Notes: generated by a model not told the origin, from the letters alone. A stretch of 5,461 bases of DNA from Opitutaceae bacterium (GCA_031254955.1 JAIRTK010000126.1:1-5461), one strand, 5' to 3'; shown: positions 1-4,902, numbered from the stretch's first letter. Numbers and translations are program-made.

Positions 1-149
1 GGCAGGGCTGTCCCGCCGGGATCGCCGGCGGCGGTGGCGAGGACAAGCTCGCCGCCGACGAGCGTGGCGTCGGCGGCGGGCGCGGATGCGAAGGCGACGG
101 CGCCGCCAAGCAGCATGAGACAGAGGACGGTGGTGGTTTGTTTTTTCAT
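1..149 (-). CDS. Exported protein, N-terminal part only (runs off the left edge)
   Basis: An open frame begins at the ATG at 149-147 on the minus strand and runs without a stop to the window edge, giving 49 codons. The protein starts MKKQTTTVLCLMLLGG, a typical Sec signal peptide: two lysines, a hydrophobic core at about residues 8-21, then small residues. Cleavage is plausible after FASA (residue 23) or after PAADA (residue 28). The mature part visible here (TLVGGELVLATAAGDPGG) is too short to place in a family. No Shine-Dalgarno sequence is visible, and the 25 bases before the ATG are A-rich on the coding strand. The signal peptide makes the frame convincing. The function is unknown, with a periplasmic, outer-membrane or secreted location inferred. 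Confidence 0.72.
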   Translation of the reverse strand, partial: MKKQTTTVLCLMLLGGAVAFASAPAADATLVGGELVLATAAGDPGGTAL

Positions 150-171
150 GGGAGAATTTTTTTGTTTTTTT

Positions 172-338
172 CGACCGCGAATGGGCGTGAATGGGAGAAT
201 ATGGGATTAATATATTTTTATGGCCCACGAAACACACGGAATACACGGAAAAAGAACTTCCCTCTTTCTTCCGTGTGTTCCGTGGGCCGTTTTATTGGCT
301 GTATTTTTTTGCCCATATTCCTGCCCGTTCATGGTTGA
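172..338. repeat. Nested inverted repeat with periodic ACACGGAA words
   Basis: The inner arms are GGCCCACGAAACACACGGAA (222-241) and its reverse complement at 269-288. They match at 19 of 20 positions around a 27-base loop, and the word ACACGGAA recurs inside the loop at 243-250. Outer arms flank them: GAATATGGG (197-205) pairs perfectly with CCCATATTC (312-320), with looser similarity outward (GCGAATGGGCGTGAATGGG on the left). The structure fills the gap between the end of the lipoprotein gene at 364 and the start of the exported-protein gene at 149. It could stop or stabilise the lipoprotein transcript, but it has no clean T-run next to the stem and looks like a dispersed spacer repeat. Confidence 0.8.
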
Positions 339-363
339 AAAATATTTGGTTTCCGGCGCGGGC

Positions 364-942
364 TTATTCGACGAGGTGGTAGCGGCTTTTTATATTGTAT
401 TTGGCGGCAGAGGCGATGTTCTCGTCCACCCATGCCTTTACGTCGTCGCGGACTTCCTGCCAGGTTTTGCCCCGGTATTTATACTCGTCGTAGGTGCTGC
501 GGATGTAGCGCCGGGCCTTGTCCGCCTCTTCGATGACTCCGACGCTCATGCTTTCGCGCTCGCTTTCGTAGCGGTCGGCGTAGTCCTCGGAGAGGAGGCG
601 GTGGGTGGCCGTCGTTTTATATTTCCCGTCCTCGAAGAGGCGGACGCGGTAGGTGTAGCCTTGGCCCGACTGTTCCTCGACGACGCTTTTGCCGGGGACG
701 GACTTGCCGATTTCGGCCATTTTTCTTTTCTGCCAGTCCGTCATGTCGTGCCCGCCTTTCATGGATTTCTCCGCGCGGGAGAGGCGGGATTTGGCATCGG
801 TCTCGCGGGAGGACGCGGCGTCGCCGCCGGATTTTCCGCAGCCGACGAGGAGGGACGCGACGCAAAGCGCGGTGGAGATGAGGAACGCGAGGCAGAGCGT
901 GGTGGAAATGCCAACGAACGATTTAAGGACGAGTGCGGTCAT
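364..942 (-). CDS. Putative lipoprotein of unknown function
   Basis: The frame ends at TAA (366-364). I place the start at the ATG at 942, giving 192 aa. An in-frame ATG at 975 would add 11 proline-rich residues (MPPSSPIPRPA) ahead of the signal peptide. The protein has a long hydrophobic segment (ISTTLCLAFLISTALCVASL) followed by the lipobox LVGC, with the lipidated cysteine at residue 35. The residue after the cysteine is Lys, so outer-membrane sorting would be expected by the Asp+2 rule. The mature part is hydrophilic and highly charged, rich in Lys, Arg, Glu and Asp, with a likely helical stretch around the DKARRYIRSTYDEYKYRGKT region and a C-terminus rich in basic and aromatic residues. 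I do not recognise a family. A long overlapping plus-strand frame exists but lacks protein-like composition. Neither start has a visible ribosome binding site. MITE-like copy A ends 73 bases upstream of the chosen start. Confidence 0.75.
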   Translation of the reverse strand: MTALVLKSFVGISTTLCLAFLISTALCVASLLVGCGKSGGDAASSRETDAKSRLSRAEKSMKGGHDMTDWQKRKMAEIGKSVPGKSVVEEQSGQGYTYRVRLFEDGKYKTTATHRLLSEDYADRYESERESMSVGVIEEADKARRYIRSTYDEYKYRGKTWQEVRDDVKAWVDENIASAAKYNIKSRYHLVE

Positions 943-984
943 GGCGGGACGGGGAATAGGGGAGGAAGGGGGCATTGGGTTATA

Positions 985-1010
985 ACCGGCGGCGGGTTTC
1001 CGCCGCCGGT
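985..1010. repeat. Perfect 11-bp GC hairpin
   Basis: ACCGGCGGCGG (985-995) and CCGCCGCCGGT (1000-1010) are exact reverse complements around a 4-nt loop (GTTT). The hairpin lies between the lipoprotein gene start and MITE-like copy A. It is strong enough to act as a terminator stem, but neither side carries a proper T-run, so I call it only a hairpin. If the lipoprotein transcript starts upstream of it, it would lie in the 5' untranslated region. It overlaps a 10-bp palindrome, GGTTATAACC (978-987). Confidence 0.8.
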
Positions 1011-1014
1011 GTGT

Positions 1015-1308
1015 TTAGAGAGCCTAACAAAATTACAATAGGGCAGGCCGAAAGGCGGTATGAAAAGCGTGGGGAAAGGCGAGGATGCAGGGGTTTCGCT
1101 TGCGAAGCCCGTCGCGGAAGGACGCCACGAGTTTGTTTTCGCCAGTGCGCCGGCGCAGTCGCATGAAACACAAACGCGTGCGACTGCCGTCCGGCAACGG
1201 GCTTCGCAAGCAACGGGCTTCGCAAGCGAAGCCCCTACATTCGCTGTCGCGCACCTCGGTGTCCGCTGTGTCACTTCGGTCGCTCCCTCTTTTTGTTAGA
1301 TGCTCTTA
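1015..1308 (-). mobile_element. MITE-like non-autonomous element, copy A (294 bp)
   Basis: This segment is the reverse-complement homologue of 2839-3103. For example, 1024-1065 matches the complement of 3053-3094 at 41 of 42 positions, and 1211-1240 matches the complement of 2906-2935 at 30 of 30. Its right end TTTTGTTAGATGCTCTTA (1291-1308) and left end (1015-1032) form 18-bp terminal inverted repeats, with the left end degenerate (15 of 18 against the copy B consensus). Inside are a hairpin unit at 1091-1110, a 9-bp-arm hairpin (GCAGTCGCA at 1155-1163, TGCGACTGC at 1179-1187) and another unit at 1216-1235. It is longer than copy B because of a 16-bp tandem duplication and an extra stretch of about 12 bp near 1066-1077. 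No coding frame inside resembles a transposase. No target duplication is visible. Confidence 0.8.
1194..1225. repeat. 16-bp perfect tandem duplication inside copy A
   Basis: GCAACGGGCTTCGCAA occurs at 1194-1209 and again, head to tail, at 1210-1225. Copy B has only one such unit, so the duplication arose in copy A after the two diverged, or was lost from B. It accounts for over half of the 29-bp length difference between the copies. Confidence 0.9.
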
Positions 1309-1343
1309 ATCAAAACCCTTCTTGAGAAACACCCTCCAAGCCG

Positions 1344-1445
1344 ACCACGGATTGCACGGATTCCAACGGACGACACAGATTAAGCCCTTTGTTTTTCAAT
1401 AAATTAAACATCCGTGTAATCCGTTTTATCCGTGCAATCCGTGGT
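1344..1445. repeat. Large inverted repeat of ACGGATT words
   Basis: ACCACGGATTGCACGGAT (1344-1361) is an exact reverse complement of 1428-1445. Similarity extends inward, with one indel, to about 37 bases per arm (1344-1380 and 1410-1445). The arms consist of a 9-10-base periodic word (CACGGATT, AACGGA, ACACGGAT). The loop of about 30 bases (1381-1409) is AT-rich. It lies downstream of the DUF3568 lipoprotein gene and could be read into by that transcript, but nothing shows a terminator function. The style is that of dispersed spacer repeats. Confidence 0.85.
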
Positions 1446-1501
1446 TAAAAGGATTGGTGCAAAGCGTGAAACTGGGTGGAAAGTGGTATTAATGCTACTT
1501 T

Positions 1502-1673
1502 GTTAGCCGAGGTGAACACGAGGCAGCGCGGGTCGCGAGGCAGCGCGGTTCGAGCGGCACGGGCGACCCGCCCGTGGACGGCGCTCCGCACCGCAAACAT
1601 CCCTGACACATGGGCGCGTTCGCCCATGCCACGCAATCCCGCCCGCCGTCCGCGCAACCTCGGTGATGCTAAC
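1502..1673. repeat. 172-bp palindromic spacer element with GTTAGC ends and two GC hairpins
   Basis: The element is bounded by GTTAGC (1502-1507) and its complement GCTAAC (1668-1673). An AGGT followed by a G/C-rich stretch lies just inside each end (1510-1513 and the complement at 1657-1660). It contains a perfect 12-bp direct repeat GAGGCAGCGCGG (1520-1531, 1537-1548), the hairpin CACGGGCGACCCGCCCGTG (1558-1576, 8-bp arms and 3-nt loop) and the hairpin CATGGGCGCGTTCGCCCATG (1609-1628, 8-bp arms and 4-nt loop). The right part (1627-1673) recurs at 4005-4044. No gene is visible. Treating it as one unit is inference; the internal repeats are direct observation. Confidence 0.6.
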
Positions 1674-1726
1674 ATGCCGGTGTCCGACCTGACACCGCAT
1701 GACTTGAAAAACGGCCTCGGCCAGCG

Positions 1727-2131
1727 TCAGAGAGTTGCCTTGATCGAGTCGAGGAGGGTGCGGGACAGCGCTTCGTTGCCGAACGTCCCCACGCGAATTT
1801 CGACCTGGACGAGGTTGTCGGACTTCTTGGTCACGGTGATGTGGATACGCGTGTCGTCTCCGGTTCTCGCCACGAACACGGTTTTCAACGCGTCGCCGTT
1901 CTCGCTGATTTTCCGGAACTGTAGTCGCTCCACGGCCCGGTCGGTCGCCTTGACCACCTCGCGATAATCGTTTGCCAGCGACGCCTCCAATTTGCCGCGC
2001 ACATAGGCCACCGTGCCCGCGGCCGCCGCGCCAACGGCCGCCACCACACAACCCGATTGTCCCGCCGCGCCTGCCAGCAGGCAGGCGGCCACGACCGCGC
2101 GAAGCCATCCAGCTAGAGTATTGTGTTTCAT
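1727..2131 (-). CDS. DUF3568-type lipoprotein
   Basis: The frame runs from the ATG at 2131 to TGA at 1729-1727, 134 aa. An 89-residue upstream extension is open but is Arg/Gly/Ala-rich and lacks protein character, so I start at MKHNTLAGWLR, which begins the signal peptide. The hydrophobic core (AVVAACLLAGAAG) leads to QSGC, with the predicted lipidated cysteine at residue 28. The Gln at -3 is unusual for a lipobox. After the cysteine comes the Ala/Gly-rich stretch VVAAVGAAAAGTVAYVRGKLEA, then alternating helix and strand segments, ending with VRVGTFGNEALSR-like residues (IRVGTFGNEALSRTLLDSI, about 112-130). This order and the terminal RVGTFG..A.SR motif match my knowledge of DUF3568, a small lipoprotein family of unknown function that I know from Verrucomicrobiota and related phyla. 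It stands alone, flanked by repeats. No Shine-Dalgarno sequence is visible. Confidence 0.85.
   Translation of the reverse strand: MKHNTLAGWLRAVVAACLLAGAAGQSGCVVAAVGAAAAGTVAYVRGKLEASLANDYREVVKATDRAVERLQFRKISENGDALKTVFVARTGDDTRIHITVTKKSDNLVQVEIRVGTFGNEALSRTLLDSIKATL
2068..2087. repeat. Perfect hairpin within the signal-peptide codons
   Basis: CGCCTGCC (2068-2075) and GGCAGGCG (2080-2087) are exact reverse complements around a 4-nt loop, inside the codons for the hydrophobic core of the DUF3568-type lipoprotein, 45-64 nt into its message. It may slow early translation or may simply reflect Leu/Ala/Gly codon choice. Confidence 0.6.
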
Positions 2132-2690
2132 GCGCACGGCAGACAGGACGGCGAGCGGACGGTTCGCTTGCCGCCCTGCCATCCTTCCGCCAATCCCGCG
2201 GGGACGCCAGGCGGAAGAAAATGATTCCCGGAGCTTGCGCGCACCGAAGGCACGGGCATCGCTTGCCACGCCCGCGAAGACCGGACAAAACACGCGATGC
2301 CCCAAGTCCTTCGCGAGCCTGGCAAACGATGTCCCCGCGCCGCCCCGCGTGTAACCTCGGCAGATTTGTTCGCGAACCGTGTTTTCGTCATGATGCAAAA
2401 TTCAAAGCACTTTAACGAATGGCCAAAGCCGGCAGGGAGTCCTCTCCAAGACCTCCGCGACAACGCTCCGCCTTCCCTATGAAATCCAAACCGCCCGCTC
2501 CGCCGCCGGCGGCTGCTCCGAGGCCTCCCCACCGCCTTCGCGTAACCTCAGTCAACCTGTTCCGGCATGGCGGAGATGACGAGGCGGAGGTGGATTTCCC
2601 TACAGTTCGCGGACGGACGCGAGACAGCCCGACACGGACGACCAGCAAAGGGGCAGTGTCCCCCAAAAAAAGCCGGTGGTGATTCAACAT
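2132..2690. other. Gene-free GC-rich spacer
   Basis: I see no credible gene here. The open frames on both strands (for example plus 2419-2682 and minus 2412-2690) are Arg/Pro/Gly/Ala-rich, lack domain-like patterns and overlap one another. The stretch holds two same-direction copies of a short motif, read on the minus strand as CCGAGGTTACACGCG (complement of 2346-2360) and CTGAGGTTACGCG (complement of 2539-2551). It also contains a 10-bp palindrome GTTCGCGAAC (2368-2377). It could be decayed sequence or a block of degenerate repeats. Confidence 0.5.
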
Positions 2691-2707
2691 GAAGCCCCGC
2701 GTCCAAA

Positions 2708-2838
2708 CTCTTTCCGGCTCTTTCTTCTTTCCTCTTTATCTTTCTTCTTTCCTCTTTCTTTCCTCTTTCTCTTTCTCGTTATCGTTATCTTTCACCCCAG
2801 AGGCACGCCCCCGGAAGAGAAAGAAGAAAAAGAAAGAA
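2708..2838. repeat. Polypyrimidine tract with 20-bp tandem repeat, followed by a polypurine tract
   Basis: Positions 2708-2776 are almost pure C/T. TTTCTTCTTTCCTCTTTATC (2721-2740) is followed directly by a copy matching at 18 of 20 positions (2741-2760), then shorter CTCTTTC units and a CGTTAT doublet (2777-2788). After a short mixed gap, 2812-2838 is nearly pure A/G, and AGAAAGAAGAAA there pairs with pyrimidine units at 11 of 12 positions. The whole can fold as a long imperfect hairpin or a triplex-prone segment. It abuts the left terminal repeat of MITE-like copy B. Confidence 0.85.
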
Positions 2839-3103
2839 TAAGAGCGTCTAACAAAAAAAAGATTGATCGAAGTGAGACAGCGGACACGGAGGCGCGCGGC
2901 GGCGGATGTAGGGGCTTCGCTTGCGAAGCCCGTTGCCGGACGGCAGTCGCGCGCGTTTGTGTTTTATGCGACTGCGTCGGCGCACTGGCGGAAGCAAACC
3001 CGTGGCATCCTTCCGCGACGGACTTCACAAGCGAAGCCCCTGCATCCTCGCCTTTCATACCGTCTTTCGGCCTGCCCTATTGTAATTTTGTTAGACGCTC
3101 TTA
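2839..3103 (+). mobile_element. MITE-like non-autonomous element, copy B (265 bp)
   Basis: The ends are perfect 18-bp terminal inverted repeats: TAAGAGCGTCTAACAAAA at 2839-2856 and its exact reverse complement at 3086-3103. The flanks carry a possible 3-bp target duplication, GAA (2836-2838 and 3104-3106), though three bases can match by chance. Inside are the hairpin unit GGGCTTCGCTTGCGAAGCCC (2912-2931), a central hairpin (GCAGTCGC at 2943-2950, GCGACTGC at 2968-2975) and a degraded inverted copy of the first unit near 3022-3041. No transposase is encoded. Homology to copy A along essentially the whole length, in the opposite orientation, supports a dispersed mobile repeat. The family of transposase that would move it cannot be told from the sequence. 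Confidence 0.85.
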
Positions 3104-3119
3104 GAAGGGCGCCTGCACT

Positions 3120-3166
3120 GCGCGCGCTGTCGTGCCGAGGCGAGGGATGCGCGCGACAGTACACAG
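3120..3166. repeat. GC-rich imperfect inverted repeat downstream of the membrane-protein gene
   Basis: CTGTCG (3127-3132) pairs with CGACAG (3154-3159), and GCGCGC runs lie beside both arms. It lies just past the stop of the minus-strand membrane-protein gene at 3190. A role as its terminator is possible, but there is no T-run on the minus strand, so I record only the repeat. Confidence 0.4.
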
Positions 3167-3189
3167 CCGGATTTTAGGCGCGCATGCGG

Positions 3190-3567
3190 TCAGTCCGCCG
3201 GACGATGATCGAGGAACCGGTGCAGTCTTTGGGTGAGCGGATAAAATTTCTGCACGGTGTTTTCGAGGACGAAGTAGTGTTTGATATAAAACAGTTCGAT
3301 GACGAGAAGGAGCGCGTCGAGGGCGAGAAATTGCCAGAGCGGCCAGATTTTTGTGCAAATCATCGCGGCGAGAAGCAGCGCCCCGAAGAAGAGGGTGACG
3401 AGCAGGTGAATGAGGCGCTCGTGCTGGAAAGCGGCGGTCTGGGCGAGGTGATGGCCGAGGAGCAGACGGGCGCGCGCGTCCGCGTCGGGATGCGGATTGC
3501 CGGAGGCCTCAAGTTCGGCGAGCGCGCGGGTGACAAAGGCGAGGTGGTTTTTGAGTTGTTTTTCCAT
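3190..3567 (-). CDS. Small two-helix membrane protein of unknown function
   Basis: The frame from the ATG at 3567 to TGA at 3192-3190 encodes 125 aa. A longer open frame reaches 3879, but the extra 104 residues translate a dispersed repeat and look non-coding, so I start at MEKQLKNHLAFV. Residues 1-50 are hydrophilic and mostly helical. The first membrane helix is about 52-71 (LIHLLVTLFFGALLLAAMIC) and the second about 77-95 (LWQFLALDALLLVIELFYI), joined by a tight turn with TKIWP. The C-terminal 30 residues are basic and aromatic (KHYFVLENTVQKFYPL). The pattern FQHERLIHLLVTLFFG followed by HYFVLENTVQ resembles small hypothetical membrane proteins I have seen in anaerobic bacteria, but I cannot name a family. 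Both termini are probably cytoplasmic. It stands alone with no clear partner or ribosome binding site. Confidence 0.8.
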   Translation of the reverse strand: MEKQLKNHLAFVTRALAELEASGNPHPDADARARLLLGHHLAQTAAFQHERLIHLLVTLFFGALLLAAMICTKIWPLWQFLALDALLLVIELFYIKHYFVLENTVQKFYPLTQRLHRFLDHRPAD

Positions 3568-3678
3568 GATGATGCCGATCCGGACGCGCAGGTTGCGCGC
3601 TGGTCCGGGCGGGAAGATTGAAGGTTTGTCCGAAAGCTGAAAAGCGCGATGATGGAGGGTTCTTAAAAATTCATTTTC

Positions 3679-3707
3679 ACCACAAAGACACAAAGAGCGC
3701 GAAGAGG
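3679..3707. repeat. Periodic CACAAAGA spacer repeat
   Basis: The words CACAAAGA, CACAAAGA and GCGCGAAGA follow one another at 8-9-base spacing. This is a third type of short periodic word in the window, distinct from ACACGGAA (222-288) and ACGGATT (1344-1445). No full inverted partner is evident nearby. It lies about 110 bases upstream of the membrane-protein start, in its likely leader or promoter region. Confidence 0.55.
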
Positions 3708-3835
3708 AGATGCCGTGGCGAGATGCTCCATTATTTAATCTCTTTGGGAGCAATCCCCAGCAGTTTGCCGCGAGTTCATCTAAACGTTTTGATGGTCCAA
3801 TATCCCGTCCCTTGGCGGCGGGGAACGCGGAGGAA

Positions 3836-3933
3836 GCGGACTTGGAAGTCTGCACTGCCGGTGTAGCGCAGGTTTCCAAACCTGCTGACGGGCCGAAGGC
3901 CCGCCCTGAAGCAGACTTGGAAGTCCGCGCTAC
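3836..3933. repeat. Compound palindromic repeat (GTAGCGC...GCGCTAC)
   Basis: The outer arms GTAGCGC (3863-3869) and GCGCTAC (3927-3933) pair perfectly, with loose pairing continuing inward. The interior contains the palindrome AGGTTTCCAAACCT (3870-3883) and the stem CGGGCC-GAA-GGCCCG (3889-3903, 6-bp arms with a GAA loop). A related unit GCGGACTTGGAAGTCTGC (3836-3853) precedes it, and another, GCAGACTTGGAAGTCCGC, ends it (3911-3928). Three related units around CTTGGAAG or TTTCCAAA in under 100 bases indicate a compound REP-like element. It could fold as an RNA, but no promoter or terminator marks it as an RNA gene. Confidence 0.8.
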
Positions 3934-4004
3934 GGGGGCGGGGGAGGGGGCGGGTTTTACGCAGGCGTGGGCGGGCGTGCGGTCGCGGCCTGACGCAAGG
4001 TTAG

Positions 4005-4044
4005 GCTACGAAATCCCGCCTCCGTGTAACCTCGGTCGGTTAAC
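4005..4044. repeat. Spacer module related to 1627-1673
   Basis: Both segments read GC, T or C, ACG, then AATCCCGCC, a C/T-rich link, and then a G-rich and AACCTCGGT core ending in TAAC (4005-4044 and 1627-1673). The core GTGTAACCTCGG (4024-4035) is also exact at 2349-2360. The module lies between the membrane-protein gene and pabA and has no coding potential. Confidence 0.65.
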
Positions 4045-4060
4045 AGAGGAAAACTCATAC

Positions 4061-4089
4061 CCTGCGCCTTGGGGCGCGGGCGTTTTATT
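4061..4089 (+). terminator. Terminator-like hairpin about 200 nt before pabA
   Basis: CCTGCGCC (4061-4068) pairs with GGCGCGGG (4073-4080) through 8 pairs, one of them G-T, around a TTGG loop. CG and then TTTTATT (4083-4089) follow. The shape is that of a plus-strand intrinsic terminator, but no gene ends upstream on this strand. It could be an attenuator in a long pabA leader, or chance within repeat-rich DNA. No leader peptide with Trp codons was identified. Confidence 0.35.
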
Positions 4090-4275
4090 GTGTCGTGGGG
4101 GCGACACTCGCGGCGGGGGCACCGGGGGCGGCGTGGCTTCGCGCTCGTCCCTTCCGGTCGCGCAAAGCGCAGGCGGGTTTTGAGATTTTTTTGGGTTTGG
4201 GGATTTATGGTTTTGGGGGTTGCCCCGCGCAGCGAACGAGCCGCGCCGTCCGCTTGACCCTGGGGCAGAAAGCGC

Positions 4276-4281
4276 AAAAGG
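4276..4281 (+). promoter_or_regulatory. Possible ribosome binding site for pabA
   Basis: AAAAGG lies 7 nt before the GTG at 4289. It is a weak purine-rich match to the anti-Shine-Dalgarno sequence, and together with the protein alignment it supports the GTG start over the upstream TTG at 4220. Confidence 0.4.
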
Positions 4282-4288
4282 TTCGGAC

Positions 4289-4855
4289 GTGCTCCTCGTC
4301 ATCGACAACTTCGACTCGTTCACCTACAACCTCGTCCAGTATTTCGGGCAGCTCGGCGTGGAGCCGCGCGTGTTTCGCAACAATGAGATCACGCCGGACG
4401 AAGCGCTTGCGCTGAATCCCGACCGGGTGCTGCTTTCGCCCGGCCCGTGCTCGCCGGGCGAGGCGGGAGTCACGCTCGACATCATCGCGGCCTTTGCGGG
4501 AAAGAAGCCGCTGTTCGGCGTCTGCCTCGGGCACCAGTCGATTGGCCAGCATTTTGGCGGGCGGGTGGTGCGCGCGGAGCGCCTGATGCATGGGAAAACC
4601 TCGCCCATCCTGCACCGGAACACCGATGTGTTTCGGGGCCTGCCGCAGGGGTTTCCGGCGACGCGTTATCATTCGCTGCTGGTCGAGCGGGCGACCCTGC
4701 CCGGCTGCCTCGAAATCACCGCCGAGACCGCCGAGGGGGAGATCATGGGCCTGCGCCACAAGACGCTTCCGATCTGGGGCGTGCAATTCCACCCCGAATC
4801 CATCGCCACCGAAGGCGGGATGAGGATGCTGGAAAATTTTCTGGCGCTGAATTGA
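4289..4855 (+). CDS. pabA: Aminodeoxychorismate/anthranilate synthase glutamine amidotransferase subunit (PabA/TrpG)
   Basis: This class I glutamine amidotransferase hydrolyses glutamine and passes ammonia to PabB (4-amino-4-deoxychorismate, folate) or TrpE (anthranilate, tryptophan) in the cytoplasm. Starting at GTG 4289 gives 188 aa, the usual family length. The N-terminus [17 protein letters not shown] is canonical. [13 protein letters not shown] (about 48-60) is the oxyanion-loop region. [12 protein letters not shown] holds the nucleophile Cys79, HGKTSPILH (about 101-109) and RYHSLLV follow, and VQFHPES holds His168 and Glu170. From memory these triad positions match E. coli PabA. A TTG at 4220 would add 23 atypical residues. 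SPGPCSP (rather than SPGPG.P), the GVCLGHQSI segment and the MHGKTS segment resemble Bacillus-type amphibolic PabA, which serves both pathways, so trpG is an equally fair name. No trpE/pabB or other pathway gene is in the window. The stop is followed directly by a CA-rich tract. Confidence 0.95.
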   Translation: MLLVIDNFDSFTYNLVQYFGQLGVEPRVFRNNEITPDEALALNPDRVLLSPGPCSPGEAGVTLDIIAAFAGKKPLFGVCLGHQSIGQHFGGRVVRAERLMHGKTSPILHRNTDVFRGLPQGFPATRYHSLLVERATLPGCLEITAETAEGEIMGLRHKTLPIWGVQFHPESIATEGGMRMLENFLALN

Positions 4856-4871
4856 GCGCCGCCCTCCCCCC

Positions 4872-4902
4872 ATACACACACCACACACGCACACACACCA
4901 CC
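4872..4902. repeat. CA-dinucleotide-rich tract after pabA
   Basis: From 4872 to 4902 the plus strand is almost only C and A (runs of CACACA with ACC interruptions and one G). It starts 17 bases after the pabA stop. It is not a terminator structure. A run like this is prone to slippage, so its length may vary between strains. Confidence 0.75.

Noticed and set aside
220..1041. Plus-strand open frame of 273 codons opposite the lipoprotein gene
   Set aside because: It runs across the nested palindrome and antisense to the signal peptide and lipobox of the minus-strand gene. Its composition (Val/Ala/Gly/Phe then Arg/Gly) is that of an antisense shadow.
1015..1308. Small open frames on both strands inside the element copies (also 2792-3177)
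   Set aside because: The same translated words (for example GFACEAR, SLAKPVA) appear in several frames because the DNA is a repeated palindrome. None resembles a transposase.
1344..1445. CRISPR-like array from the repeated ACGGATT words
   Set aside because: The word is too short, the period is about 9-10 bases with no unique spacers, and the arrangement is inverted rather than direct.
2132..2398. N-terminal extension of the DUF3568 frame by 89 residues
   Set aside because: The extension is Arg/Ala/Gly-rich without a domain pattern, and it would bury the signal peptide in the middle of the protein.
3568..3879. N-terminal extension of the membrane-protein frame by 104 residues
   Set aside because: It translates the CACAAAGA repeat and part of the GCGGACTT palindromic unit, and it has no protein-like features.
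4180..4209. TTGAGA, an 18-base spacer, then TTTATG as a sigma-70 promoter for pabA
   Set aside because: The -10 match is poor (3 of 6) and the region is a T/G-rich low-complexity stretch where such matches are expected by chance.
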